Shown in pieces: positions 45,855-55,271 of a DNA stretch of 63,481 nt. The notes below the pieces were generated by a model, which was given only the letters and a program-made list of their open reading frames with translations, was not told where the DNA came from and did not search any database. A program made the translations under genes and the position numbers. The stretch is from an uncultured Gammaproteobacteria bacterium (GTDB lineage Bacteria; Pseudomonadota; Gammaproteobacteria; Pseudomonadales; Pseudohongiellaceae), in contig CAJXSF010000014.1 in assembly GCA_913061515.1 (NCBI GenBank), positions 1 to 63,481 of the forward strand. The letters run 5' to 3'. Position 1 is the stretch's first letter, and the number at the start of each line of letters is the position of its first letter.

Positions 45855-46349
45855 TTAAGCAGTTGTCACTTTTTCAGCGTTACAGTCTTCTAGAGTTTCT
45901 TTGACTAACTTCTTGTTGTCGTCGGTGTGCTCAACACCAACCAAGACCGACCCTTTCTCTAGAGCATCTTCATAGAACTTAACCTCATGTTCTGGCATCG
46001 CCGCGCCAATGAGGCCACCAATAATTCCGCCACCTGTCGCACCGGCACCGGCACCTGCTAACGCGGCAACAGCTGGGCCCGACACGAGAAGCGAAGCACC
46101 GCCACTAGCCACGGCCCCCACTGCAGTAAAGCCCGCAACAAGTGCAGTGATCGCAGCACCAGTTGTTGCGCCCAGGGCTACCCCCTCAGGAAGTTTAGAA
46201 TGTGAATCGACTGCAAAACTGTCCTTGTTGAAGCCGTCGCTGGCGACTAGATTAATCTTGTGCGCAGGAACACCGCGTGCCTCTAGGGTATAGATAGCAG
46301 ACGCTGCTTGTTCTGGGCTGTTAAATAATCCGACTATTACATTACTCAT
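45855..46349 (-). CDS. Glycine-zipper general-stress-like protein
   Basis: A 164-aa protein. An N-terminal domain (MSNVIVGLFNSPEQAASAIYTLEARGVPAHKINLVA) like general stress protein 17M/YflT is followed by a Gly/Ala-rich double hydrophobic segment (~58-115) that should insert in a membrane, then a second copy of the N-terminal-like fold (HEVKFYEDALEKGSVLVGVEH). The function is unknown. It sits beside other small membrane stress genes. Confidence 0.75.
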   Translation of the reverse strand: MSNVIVGLFNSPEQAASAIYTLEARGVPAHKINLVASDGFNKDSFAVDSHSKLPEGVALGATTGAAITALVAGFTAVGAVASGGASLLVSGPAVAALAGAGAGATGGGIIGGLIGAAMPEHEVKFYEDALEKGSVLVGVEHTDDNKKLVKETLEDCNAEKVTTA

Positions 46350-46748
46350 TTGAGTCTCCTTTTCTCTGTGAGTGTTAAAGCGATCTAACGATTAGATACC
46401 AATCAAGATGCGTGCCAATCGACTGCATTCATCAGAAAAAACTTGCATCAAATACTTTCAAGTTCTTCTCTAGGCGCCGAATGACAAAAGCTACAGAAAA
46501 TTTAATGGAACTTTTTAAGAGAAAATAAATTGTGAAACTTAATCACTATTAAGTTCAGATTGGCGAGTCACTGTGAAGAATGTCCGATGAACAACTGGCC
46601 ACTTTTACAAGTCACCTTGTAATAGTTACATCAAAAGCGCTGCACTTTTTTCCTTTTGCCGCTCTAGCGCCCCACAACACTTGAACTATCTATGTGGCAC
46701 AAACATTGCTCACAATACCTTCGAACATTAACTAAAAAGGACATCACA
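46350..46748. promoter_or_regulatory. Divergent intergenic region of the stress cluster
   Basis: Nearly 400 bp without a gene between the Gly-zipper gene (left) and the PLDc_N/AI-2E pair (right). It should hold both promoters. The only clear structure is a perfect inverted repeat, AACTTAAT-CACT-ATTAAGTT, at 46536-46555, which could be an operator. No convincing -35/-10 pair was found. Confidence 0.4.
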
Positions 46749-46922
46749 ATGGAATACGGTCTACTTGGTTTTATAATTTTGGTTCTGGATATATTCGCGA
46801 TCTTAAAGATCATGGAAAGCGGCGCAAGCACGGTAAAGAAACTCGTGTGGATTCTGATCATTCTTTTCCTTCCTTTTATAGGCTTAGTCATATGGTGGCT
46901 TGCTGGCCCCAGAGCTAGGTAA
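46749..46922 (+). CDS. PLDc_N-domain small membrane protein
   Basis: A 57-aa peptide made almost wholly of two transmembrane helices (GLLGFIILVLDIFAILKIM and LVWILIILFLPFIGLVIWWLAG), the PLD-nuclease N-terminal domain architecture. AAAGGA lies 9 nt before the ATG. Such peptides accompany membrane-stress genes. The AI-2E family transporter follows 24 bp later in the same direction. Confidence 0.78.
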   Translation: MEYGLLGFIILVLDIFAILKIMESGASTVKKLVWILIILFLPFIGLVIWWLAGPRAR

Positions 46923-46946
46923 CAACACAACAAAGGCAGGCAGAGA

Positions 46947-48002
46947 ATGAAATTAAAAGAACAGTTAATATTTTGGTTGGCCGTTAGCGCCCTCTTATTT
47001 GCGTTTGTGTGGATTTTTAGCGATGTATTATTGCCCTTTGTAGTGGGCATCATCATCGCTTATCTTTTAAATCCATTTATGAACTTCTTAGAGAAGCACA
47101 AGCTTCCTCGCAAACCTGCGGCTGTTATTATTCTTTCATTTTTTGCTATTGCCATTTTCACACTTGCTTTTCTGCTCATCCCTCCCCTATATAAGGAGCT
47201 AGCCGATCTAGCCGAAACGGCGCCGCAATATATAGACGCAGCCTGGGAGCGAATGCAGCACTATGTCGAGATCGTCGAGCGCAATGTGAACGAAGACGAC
47301 CTAGACCAAAATATTCGCGACGCTGTTAAAGAGAATATTAGCGGTGCCTTGAGTGCAAGCTCGAGCCTACTTGAGGGCTTGATGAATGGTGGCATTGCCA
47401 TCATGGGTTTTCTAACTTTTGTGGTAGTAACGCCGTTAGTCGCCTTTTTCATGTTGATCGAATGGCAATCAATCACACAATGGGTTTATGGTTTACTGCC
47501 AAGACACAATTATGAGAAAACCAAAGGCATTTGCGACAAGATCGACCTTAAGATTGCAGGCTTTATTCGCGGCCAGCTGTTAGTCGCAGTCACTCTTGGC
47601 GTGCTTTACGCTGTTGCCCTTTCTATCGCGGGTTTACGCTATGGCTTTCTTATTGGGATTGCCGCCGGCTTACTGTCGATTATTCCACTGTTCGGCTCTA
47701 TCGTTGGTTTCCTAATGGGCGTGGTTGTAGCCTGGCTGCAGACGAGCGAGCTGTCTTATGTAGCGATGATTGGTGGCATCTTTGTGCTAGGACAGTTCCT
47801 GGAGGGCAATTTTATCAGCCCTAAACTTATTGGAGATAGTGTTGGCTTACACCCGCTATGGATCTTGTTCGCGCTTATGGCTGGCGCCACCTTGTTCGGA
47901 ATAGTAGGAATGCTATTGGCTGTGCCTGTAACGGCTGCTGTAGGGGTGTTGGCAAATGCCGCTATCAATGAATACAAAGATAGCCAGTATTACGAAGGGT
48001 AG
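46947..48002 (+). CDS. AI-2E family transporter (PerM/YdiK-like)
   Basis: A 351-aa inner-membrane protein with about eight helices; a soluble segment lies around residues 85-145 (LADLAETAPQYIDAAWERMQHYVEIVERNV). Signature parts are LPFVVGIIIAYLLNPF, IPLFGSIVGFLMGV and FLEGNFISPKLIGDSVGLHP. Some members export autoinducer-2 and others move ions; the substrate is undetermined here. No luxS or lsr genes are present nearby. Confidence 0.9.
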   Translation: MKLKEQLIFWLAVSALLFAFVWIFSDVLLPFVVGIIIAYLLNPFMNFLEKHKLPRKPAAVIILSFFAIAIFTLAFLLIPPLYKELADLAETAPQYIDAAWERMQHYVEIVERNVNEDDLDQNIRDAVKENISGALSASSSLLEGLMNGGIAIMGFLTFVVVTPLVAFFMLIEWQSITQWVYGLLPRHNYEKTKGICDKIDLKIAGFIRGQLLVAVTLGVLYAVALSIAGLRYGFLIGIAAGLLSIIPLFGSIVGFLMGVVVAWLQTSELSYVAMIGGIFVLGQFLEGNFISPKLIGDSVGLHPLWILFALMAGATLFGIVGMLLAVPVTAAVGVLANAAINEYKDSQYYEG

Positions 48003-48009
48003 GAAAAAA

Positions 48010-48276
48010 TTATTTAAGCAGGCTCGCGAAGGCTGCGATCTGCGAAATAGATAAGCGCTTTAATATCGACAGACGATCACGCTGACTGGCAGTAACGCCT
48101 GTAGCGCAACCGGCAGTAAAGCTTAGCAACATCCCCTTGCCAGTGCCCAATTCTCTAAGCACCTCTCGCTTTAGGTCAGCCTGCTCTTTAGTAATGAGCA
48201 AACGATTCCAGCGTCTAGTTTGCTGCAAGCTCTCAAGACGCGCGTAGTCTTTCTTCAGTAAATAATCGAAAAGCAT
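48010..48276 (-). CDS. Small YqjK-like protein
   Basis: An 88-aa basic protein without membrane helices, of unknown function. It is the third gene after YqjD-like and YqjE-like genes, the position of yqjK in the E. coli yqjCDEK group, and its start overlaps the upstream stop (TAATG). Sequence similarity to YqjK is weak, so the name rests mainly on position. Confidence 0.55.
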   Translation of the reverse strand: MLFDYLLKKDYARLESLQQTRRWNRLLITKEQADLKREVLRELGTGKGMLLSFTAGCATGVTASQRDRLSILKRLSISQIAAFASLLK

Positions 48277-48698
48277 TATTGTTCTCCTTTCATACTAGGG
48301 GCAAAAAATTGCGCTGATTTTTTAAAACCCATTCGCTTGATCAAGCCACGCATCGTTTGCACCAATGCATAGAGCGCAAAACCATGAGCGACAAGCAACG
48401 TCAAACCGATACCCCATACAGGCATCCCCAATGTGTAGAGACCGTAAGAGGCTAGAACCGTTAAGCCCAAGCAAGCACTCAAGACCACGCCACTGAACAC
48501 AATAAGCACAACGATCGCGAACCAGATACACTTGCGGGTAATGGCCCACTCGACGCGCAGAATGTCCTTACTGGTCTCCCAGTGCGTGGAATAGCGCTGC
48601 AAAACTTGGGTGGCAGAATCAAGAAGAGCGGTGATAACACCGCTCTCCTGATTCTTGCTATGCTCACCCGTTTCTTGGTGACTATTAGGCGTTTGCAT
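48276..48698 (-). CDS. YqjE/phage-holin-like membrane protein
   Basis: A 140-aa protein with a polar N-terminus (~1-55) and two transmembrane helices (IWFAIVVLIVFSGVVLSACLGL and VWGIGLTLLVAHGFALYALV), then a basic tail. This matches the YqjE/holin-superfamily proteins that sit beside YqjD. No lysis function is implied. It lies 4 bp downstream of the YqjD-like gene and is coupled to the YqjK-like gene. Confidence 0.7.
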   Translation of the reverse strand: MQTPNSHQETGEHSKNQESGVITALLDSATQVLQRYSTHWETSKDILRVEWAITRKCIWFAIVVLIVFSGVVLSACLGLTVLASYGLYTLGMPVWGIGLTLLVAHGFALYALVQTMRGLIKRMGFKKSAQFFAPSMKGEQ

Positions 48699-48702
48699 GA
48701 GC

Positions 48703-49008
48703 TTATGAGCGCTTGCTTAGAAGCGAAGTGACAAGCAAGCCTGCTGTGAACGCCACACCAGCCGCCATCAGCGGGTTCTCAACCACTAGTTTGCGCGCCT
48801 TATCAGCCGCAGTGCCTAGCTCCATCTCTACCGATGCGCGTTTGCCTGCAAGCGTCTCAGAGGTATTCTCAACAGTTTCGCGAATAGTCTCTTCGGCGGC
48901 ACTGGCATGAATCGCTGCCTTATCCACGGACTCGTGTGCAGCAGCCGTCATCTTCTCAGTGATTGGTGCGTGATTAACTTCCTTTTCAACTTTCTTTGCA
49001 GTTGGCAT
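48703..49008 (-). CDS. DUF883/YqjD-ElaB-like membrane-anchored protein
   Basis: A 101-aa protein: a long amphipathic, alanine- and glutamate-rich helix (~15-75) followed by one C-terminal transmembrane helix (NPLMAAGVAFTAGLLVTSLL) and a basic tail (SKRS). This is the YqjD/ElaB layout. In E. coli YqjD is stationary-phase induced and binds ribosomes at the membrane; whether that holds here is unknown. First gene of the three-gene group. Confidence 0.8.
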   Translation of the reverse strand: MPTAKKVEKEVNHAPITEKMTAAAHESVDKAAIHASAAEETIRETVENTSETLAGKRASVEMELGTAADKARKLVVENPLMAAGVAFTAGLLVTSLLSKRS

Positions 49009-49269
49009 ATAAACTCCCTTGTCTATAAGGTTGATAAAAAAACCGGCTTTACACCGCGCTTGTTAAACAAGTTTGCAATGCCTATGCCAAGCGCCACAAA
49101 AATTAAACTTAATCTTTATAATTCATAATGTTATAAACATTTTGCGCAAATCAGCACTCTGCCTTTGCGCAGTTTTATTTGTAGATTTTTCATCATATGG
49201 GTAAGTCTTACTGCAAAGAGGCGCTACTATAGCGGCATCCGTTCAATCGCCAGATCTTTAGGCAGGCTC

Positions 49270-50193
49270 ATGATCAAAGTTCTCTCCACCGGCAGGCTTT
49301 CCACACAGTTTTACGAGGCCTTCAAAGGCAATACTCTTGGCCTGGATGTACAGATCGCAGACCAGGTAACCCAGGCCCAGATAGACTGGGCAGATTGCCT
49401 GGCGAGCTTTCCTATCGACGCTGAGGTTTCGCTGCACAAGCTCAAGTGGATACATAGTTTTGGCGCAGGCGTAGACGGCTTCGTTAAACGCACCGATCTC
49501 AATAAGGACTTACGCCTATCACGAACCACAGGCGCATTAGGCGCTAAGGCGGGCGAATTTTGCCTTTGTCATATTCTGAATTTTCTGCAAGACACTTTTG
49601 CCATATACAAGGACATGCAAACACAGGCGTGGCCAGAACGCGCTGCTGTTAGCAGCAAAAATAAAACAGTTCTGCTGCTCGGCACAGGCTCAATGGCACA
49701 GGGAGTTGCAACGCTATTGCGCAGCGTAGGCATCACCGTCATTGGCGTTAATACCTCTGGCGCCTCTGCTGGCCCTAATTTTGAACGCTGCTTCCGCTTT
49801 GAGGAATTACCTGACACTTTGTCAGAGGTCACTTGCGTGATTAATACACTGCCCCATGTGGCGGCCACCCAGGGCTTGCTAGACGCCCATTTTTTCTCGC
49901 GCTTTCAACATGCACTGTTCATTAACATTGGCCGTGGCGCAACCGTGAAGACACAAGACCTTGCGCTGGCCATAGAAGCTGGCCAATTCGCTTATTGCGT
50001 GTTGGATGTTTTCGAAGAAGAGCCACTTCCTAAATCATCTTGGCTTTGGCAACACCCACAGGTCTTCGTATCGCCCCACCAAGCGGCGATCACTGACATT
50101 GACGACGTGACAAAAAGTTTTCTAGCAGCCCTAGAGGCCTACGCGGTAAATACCACCAACGCGTATTTCGTCGATAAGAAAAAATCTTATTAA
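49270..50193 (+). CDS. D-2-hydroxyacid dehydrogenase
   Basis: A 307-aa NAD(P)-dependent dehydrogenase of the D-isomer-specific family, similar in outline to glyoxylate/hydroxypyruvate reductase GhrA. The nucleotide motif is LLLGTGSMAQGVATLL, followed by INIGRGATVKTQDLALAIEAGQFAYCVLDVFEEEPLP (catalytic Arg/Glu region) and SPHQAA with the catalytic His. The substrate is not determined. The start at 49270 opens the catalytic domain; an open frame back to 49165 adds unrelated residues. Confidence 0.85.
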   Translation: MIKVLSTGRLSTQFYEAFKGNTLGLDVQIADQVTQAQIDWADCLASFPIDAEVSLHKLKWIHSFGAGVDGFVKRTDLNKDLRLSRTTGALGAKAGEFCLCHILNFLQDTFAIYKDMQTQAWPERAAVSSKNKTVLLLGTGSMAQGVATLLRSVGITVIGVNTSGASAGPNFERCFRFEELPDTLSEVTCVINTLPHVAATQGLLDAHFFSRFQHALFINIGRGATVKTQDLALAIEAGQFAYCVLDVFEEEPLPKSSWLWQHPQVFVSPHQAAITDIDDVTKSFLAALEAYAVNTTNAYFVDKKKSY

Positions 50194-50538
50194 ACTAAAG
50201 CTGGGATCAGTTCCCAATTAGTTGCCTCTATTCCTGTAATCCCTAGCGCACGACTGACGAATTTCAAACTATGATATAAAAAACAATAAGTTACGAGAAT
50301 CACTTGGTTAACGCTATTAGCGAAAATCTGGACTCCTAGATTTTTTCTTAGAAATTCATCATTTTTTTGACTGACTAATTCTGTAAGGCAGTAACATTTT
50401 TTCAAAATCACACTAGCCCCGCCCTCCAACACCCGTGCTAGCCTGCTTAAAAGATTTCATCAAGGCACTGACTAAAATGTGTCTGAAAATCTTGGCTTTG
50501 CTATCGACTCATTAATAACAACAAGATTGAGGCTAAAA
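50194..50538 (+). other. Intergenic region before the large TonB receptor
   Basis: About 345 bp with no credible gene. A weak AT-rich hairpin with a T-run (AAAATCT / AGATTTTTT, 50322-50346) may terminate the dehydrogenase gene. Promoter elements for the receptor must lie downstream of it, but no consensus pair stands out. Confidence 0.4.
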
Positions 50539-53500
50539 ATGACCAAAATACCTACACCCCAAATCCGCCCCACCTTCACTCACAAACTCCTCAGCACCGC
50601 TATCGCTCTAACCATGCTTGGGGGCGCAGGACAATCAATCGCGCAAGCGCCAGAAGTCGAAGAAGTCGTCGTTACCGGCTCCTTTATTCGCCGTTCTGAA
50701 GGCATTGCGGCGGCATCTCCCATCACGCAGCTCAGCGCCGAAGACCTGGAGTCTCAAGGCACTGTCAACATGGCGCAGGTCGTCTCAAATTTGACCTTCA
50801 ACAACGGCACTGCCACGACCAACTCCATTCAAGGCGTGACTAGTACTACTTCTAATTTCAACCTGCGCGGCCTTGGCCCCCGCGCAACGCTAACCTTGGT
50901 AGACAGCAGACGGGTTGCTACCGATAACGTACAAGTTATGTTGCCAGCTTCAGCACTACAGCGCATAGAGGTGGTCACCGACGGTGCCGCAGCACTGTAT
51001 GGCACAGACGCCGTGGCAGGGGTTGTGAACTTGATTCCGTATCGCTCATTCGATGGCCTGAAAGTGGAATACTTTGAAGAGCGCGATAGTCGTGATGACT
51101 ATGGCCGAATTGAAACCTCATTCCTTGGCGGTAAAAGCATCGGTGACGTCGATCTCGTCGTTGCAGGCTCATTCGTTGACTCAGCCACTTTAGCTTGGGA
51201 CGAACGCCCCGAGTATGTTCGTTCAGGTCTAACCCACAATGGCGGATCAAACCCAGGCAACTACACAGTACCCGTGCGTGATGAGAACGGTAATTTAACT
51301 GGCGCCTCAACTAGCCGCATGGATCCTAGCTGTGGTTATCGCATTGACCAAGACCAAGCCGCGGCCGGGAATAACCCATGGGGCGTTCCCCTTGGTGGCC
51401 GCTGCTTTATGAGTTTCGGCGACACCCGTGACTATCAACCCGACTACAACACTTCATCCCTGTATGGAAATTTAAACTGGGAAATTAGTGACGACGTGAC
51501 TTTTAACTCACAGCTCATGTGGAACCGTCAGGTCTATCGCAACCGGAATAATACCGGCAACCCTGGTGCCCGCTCTGATGGCGCCATCCCAGTCGTGCGT
51601 GGTGAATTACCTGGCAATACGTTTAGAGCTCAAACCTCCACAGGTGCAAATTTGTTTGCCGAACCAGCTCGTGACGCTAATGGTGCAATAGTGCTGGACG
51701 GCTACGGCCGCCCACTGCCACAACGCGATGCCTCCGGCTCAGTGGTGTTCGCTAACAATCGTCTCGCTTCGATCGAGAACGACCCGCTGGGCGGCGTCCC
51801 CTTCAATGAGGACGTTTACATTAATGGTGCACAGTGGATGCCTTTTGGTAAGCCAGAGGCAAACACTATCCCAACAGCCATGCAAGAGTTCGGTCACTTC
51901 CAAAGCTACCAAGTAGACAGACGCGCGCTGCGTTTTGCCTCAGGCTTAGAGTTTGCAGTGCCTGGCTTGGAAGGTTGGCAGGGCAATGCAGATTATGTGT
52001 ATAGCTTCTATGACAGCGTGGGCAATAACTCTCAGCAATTTAGCGTTGGCGCTGTGGCCCAAGGTTTGAACTGTGATGTCGTCAACGATGTGGACAGCTG
52101 TTTCAATCCGTTTGGCGCGATCGATCCACAATTTAGAACCCCTCAACATGTTGCCGATGCCATCTTCACTCAGGATGCGATCGATGATCGAGATGAGCTA
52201 CAAACCTTCAACCTAACCTTCAACGGTGATGTATCCCCTGGTGGTTTCGAATTGCCTGGCGGCCCGATCGCAATGGCCGCGGGTTATCAGCGCCGCGAAG
52301 AGACAGACAAAAACGGCCCAACCGCCACGTCAATTCGCGATGACCAATTGATCGGTGTACAGGAGCTCCCTACTAGCCAGAGCCGCAGCAGTGACTCATG
52401 GTTTGCTGAGTTTGCGTTTCCATTGCTAGAAAACTTAGAACTAAGCGCCGCGGTGCGCGATGAAAGTTTCAGCACCGGGCAAAGTGCTGTGGTGGATAAA
52501 TTTGGCTTGATCTATGTGCCAACCGATTGGTTGAACATTCGGGCAACCAAGGGCGAAGCGTTCATCGTACCTACTCTGGCACAGCTGGGCTCACCCCAGA
52601 TTTGCGGTTTGAGTAACGTTGACGATTTATTCTCACCCTTCCAAGGGTTCATCACTTCTTGTCGAAGCGGAAACCCTGCCCTAGCATCAGAGTCATCTGA
52701 CAGCCTATCGTTCGGTGTCGATATCGACCTATTGGATAATTTGAGCTGGTCGATCACTTGGAGTGAGACTGACTTTACCGACCGTATTGTGAGCACCACA
52801 ACACAAGACATCATTCGCTCTGATTACCGTAATTTTCAGGCGGCCACAGGATTTGCGGCAACCACTGCAAACCCTTACCCAACGCTAGCTCAATTAGAAG
52901 CTTGGGTTGCCGACCCACGCTCAGACAAGCGTATCATCCGCAGCGCCTCTGACATCACAACCCCAGACACGATTTTGCAGAGTGATTCAAACGCGTCTTC
53001 GATGTTGGTGCGCGCTTGGGATACACAAGTCGACTATGGTTTCAGCTTAGATTCGGTGGGTCTAGACGGTTGGGGCGATATCAATATGCAATTGCAAGCC
53101 ACTTATGTTGATACCTACCAGTTCCAGCTTGCCGATGACCTGCCGGTGATGGAAGCGGTTGGCAATCAGAACAATGACTTTGGCGCCGTGCCGACTATTC
53201 CACAGATCCGCGCGAACTTGCGTATCAATTGGGGCTTAGGCAATCACACGGTCAGCGCAACGACTCGCTATATCGATGAAGTGGTCTTCGATGCCAACGA
53301 GTTTAGTTTCCAACAGTTTTTCCCAGGTTCCGAATGGCGCCATACGGACAAACTGCGAGCATGGACTCAATTGGATATGTTTTATTCCTACCGAGGTTAC
53401 GAAGCACTGGGTGGCGAATTTAACTTCTCCGTTGGTGCACGTAATCTTACTGACCGTATGCCACAGAAAACCGGCATGATTGCCGGTGTGGCTGCGGAAT

Positions 53501-53556
53501 CTCAAGATGTTCTAGGACGCGTGTTCTATGCCCGCGTGAACTACAACTTCTTCTAA
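50539..53556 (+). CDS. Large TonB-dependent receptor
   Basis: A 1005-aa outer-membrane receptor of the Caulobacter/alteromonad-type long class. The signal peptide (to QSIAQA) is followed by the TonB box/plug start EVEEVVVTGSFIRRSEG, plug motifs FNLRGLGPRATLTLVDSRRV and IEVVTDGAAALYGTDAVAGVVN, then a barrel ending in YARVNYNFF. It probably imports a carbohydrate- or peptide-like ligand, not a siderophore, but the ligand is unknown. GAGG 6 nt upstream sets the start at 50539. No transporter or hydrolase is co-directed next to it. The truncated receptor at 39.1 kb is a different member of the same broad family. Confidence 0.9.
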   Translation: MTKIPTPQIRPTFTHKLLSTAIALTMLGGAGQSIAQAPEVEEVVVTGSFIRRSEGIAAASPITQLSAEDLESQGTVNMAQVVSNLTFNNGTATTNSIQGVTSTTSNFNLRGLGPRATLTLVDSRRVATDNVQVMLPASALQRIEVVTDGAAALYGTDAVAGVVNLIPYRSFDGLKVEYFEERDSRDDYGRIETSFLGGKSIGDVDLVVAGSFVDSATLAWDERPEYVRSGLTHNGGSNPGNYTVPVRDENGNLTGASTSRMDPSCGYRIDQDQAAAGNNPWGVPLGGRCFMSFGDTRDYQPDYNTSSLYGNLNWEISDDVTFNSQLMWNRQVYRNRNNTGNPGARSDGAIPVVRGELPGNTFRAQTSTGANLFAEPARDANGAIVLDGYGRPLPQRDASGSVVFANNRLASIENDPLGGVPFNEDVYINGAQWMPFGKPEANTIPTAMQEFGHFQSYQVDRRALRFASGLEFAVPGLEGWQGNADYVYSFYDSVGNNSQQFSVGAVAQGLNCDVVNDVDSCFNPFGAIDPQFRTPQHVADAIFTQDAIDDRDELQTFNLTFNGDVSPGGFELPGGPIAMAAGYQRREETDKNGPTATSIRDDQLIGVQELPTSQSRSSDSWFAEFAFPLLENLELSAAVRDESFSTGQSAVVDKFGLIYVPTDWLNIRATKGEAFIVPTLAQLGSPQICGLSNVDDLFSPFQGFITSCRSGNPALASESSDSLSFGVDIDLLDNLSWSITWSETDFTDRIVSTTTQDIIRSDYRNFQAATGFAATTANPYPTLAQLEAWVADPRSDKRIIRSASDITTPDTILQSDSNASSMLVRAWDTQVDYGFSLDSVGLDGWGDINMQLQATYVDTYQFQLADDLPVMEAVGNQNNDFGAVPTIPQIRANLRINWGLGNHTVSATTRYIDEVVFDANEFSFQQFFPGSEWRHTDKLRAWTQLDMFYSYRGYEALGGEFNFSVGARNLTDRMPQKTGMIAGVAAESQDVLGRVFYARVNYNFF

Positions 53557-53573
53557 GCTAAACGCTTAAGCTT

Positions 53574-53615
53574 AAAAATCGGGTGCCGCCTTATCGGTAG
53601 CACCCGATTTTTTTT
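53574..53615 (+). terminator. Intrinsic terminator after the TonB receptor
   Basis: The stem AAAATCGGGTGC / GCACCCGATTTT with a 13-nt loop runs into a long T-tract, 18 bp after the receptor stop. It is a strong rho-independent terminator. Confidence 0.9.
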
Positions 53616-53788
53616 TGTCTCCGAGCCTCGCAGCCTGTACAATCGCGCCCCTTAATTGCAGTCACTTGTCGATAAGCGGCCAGTTCTTAAGCGAATCACA
53701 ATAAAACCTCTTCTCTTCGCCCAACATTTACTCAGCACTGCTCATTCATTGCCGCCCTAGCTCGGCTTTAAAATGGAATACGCCCTAC

Positions 53789-55264
53789 ATGAATACGATA
53801 CGTCAGGACTGGTTTGCAAACGTCCGTAACGATCTTTTGGCCGGCCTCGTGGTTGCACTCGCGCTAATCCCAGAAGCTATCGCCTTCTCTATCATTGCCG
53901 GTGTCGACCCAAAGGTCGGGCTCTATGCGTCTTTCTGTATAGCCGTGGTAATCGCCTTCGTCGGTGGCCGCCCAGGCATGATCTCCGCAGCAACAGGCGC
54001 AATGGCATTGGTCATGGTGACGCTCGTTAAAGACCACGGGCTGCAATACCTACTCGCCGCCACTGTGTTGACTGGGGTGCTACAAATCATCGCGGGCTGG
54101 ATTCATCTAGGGGCCTTGATGCGCTTTGTGTCTCGTTCGGTGGTGACAGGTTTCGTTAACGCATTAGCCATTCTAATTTTTATGGCGCAGCTACCCGAGC
54201 TCACTAATGTCACCTGGCATGTCTATGCCATGACGGCGGCAGGCTTGGGCATCATTTATGGCTTCCCTTATATTACTCGCGCGATTCCATCCCCACTGGT
54301 CACCATCGTGGTCTTAACCGCTGTGGCATTGATCATCGACCTAGACATCCGCACCGTGGGTGACATGGGTGAACTACCAGACAGCCTGCCTGTCTTCCTC
54401 ATTCCAGACATTCCTTTCACTTGGGAAACCTTAATGATTATCTTCCCGTTCTCACTCACCTTGATGGTGGTGGGGCTTCTGGAATCATTAATGACGGCCA
54501 CCATTGTGGATGATCTCACTGACACAAAAAGCGACAAGAACCGAGAATGCTTGGGTCAGGGTGTCGCCAATATCGCCAGCGGTTTCATTGGCGGCATGGC
54601 AGGCTGCGCGATGATCGGGCAGTCAGTCATCAATGTGAAGTCCGGTGGCCGTGGTCGCTTATCGACGCTTTCGGCGGGGCTCTTCTTATTGCTCATGGTC
54701 GTGTTCTTAGGAGATTGGGTCGGCCGCATTCCAATGGCCGCGCTCGTTGCAGTCATGATCATGGTATCGATTGGAACATTCAATTGGGCGTCGATTAAGA
54801 ATTTGCGCGAACACCCAAAGAGCTCAAGCGTAGTGATGATTGCCACGGTAGCGGTCACAGTACTCACCCACGACTTGGCGATGGGCGTGCTCACTGGGGT
54901 CTTGGCCTCTGGTTTCTTCTTCGCCCATAAAGTTGGTCGCATCTTGCGAATTCTCTCTCTCGCCGAAGACGAAGGCCGCACCCGCACTTATACCGTGTTA
55001 GGGCAGGTATTCTTCGCTAGTGCCGACCGATTCGTGAACGCCTTCGACTACAAAGAAGTGATTGAAAAAGTACGCATCGATGTAAGCCGCGCTCACTTCT
55101 GGGACATAACTGCAGTCAGCGCGTTAGACAAAGTCGTTACCAAATTCCGCCGCGAAGGGGCTGAGGTTGAAGTGATAGGCTTGAACGAGGCTAGCGCGAC
55201 CATGGTGGATAAATTCGGAGAGTTCGACAAAGGCGGCCCCGACGACATACTGTTGGGGCATTAG
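53789..55264 (+). CDS. SulP family anion transporter with STAS domain
   Basis: A 491-aa inner-membrane SulP/SLC26 transporter with 12-14 helices (opening [34 protein letters not shown], the family signature) and a C-terminal STAS domain (~400-491, [30 protein letters not shown]). Substrates in the family include bicarbonate, sulfate and dicarboxylates. The tandem Usp gene 7 bp downstream is a pairing often seen for bicarbonate-type members, so bicarbonate uptake is a fair guess. Confidence 0.92.
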   Translation: MNTIRQDWFANVRNDLLAGLVVALALIPEAIAFSIIAGVDPKVGLYASFCIAVVIAFVGGRPGMISAATGAMALVMVTLVKDHGLQYLLAATVLTGVLQIIAGWIHLGALMRFVSRSVVTGFVNALAILIFMAQLPELTNVTWHVYAMTAAGLGIIYGFPYITRAIPSPLVTIVVLTAVALIIDLDIRTVGDMGELPDSLPVFLIPDIPFTWETLMIIFPFSLTLMVVGLLESLMTATIVDDLTDTKSDKNRECLGQGVANIASGFIGGMAGCAMIGQSVINVKSGGRGRLSTLSAGLFLLLMVVFLGDWVGRIPMAALVAVMIMVSIGTFNWASIKNLREHPKSSSVVMIATVAVTVLTHDLAMGVLTGVLASGFFFAHKVGRILRILSLAEDEGRTRTYTVLGQVFFASADRFVNAFDYKEVIEKVRIDVSRAHFWDITAVSALDKVVTKFRREGAEVEVIGLNEASATMVDKFGEFDKGGPDDILLGH

Positions 55265-55271
55265 GAGAGAA

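Noticed and set aside
46509..46540. Sigma-E-type promoter (GGAACTT) before the PLDc_N gene
   Set aside because: The -35 fits but no acceptable -10 follows at 16-17 nt.
46664..47056. 130-codon frame antisense to the PLDc_N and AI-2E genes
   Set aside because: Both plus-strand genes have Shine-Dalgarno sequences and family matches; this is their shadow.
48276..48698. Prophage holin
   Set aside because: No endolysin or phage structural gene is near; the neighbours are YqjD- and YqjK-like, so it is a YqjE-type membrane protein.
50190..50432. 80-codon minus-strand frame before the TonB receptor
   Set aside because: No Shine-Dalgarno, odd composition, and it covers probable regulatory DNA.
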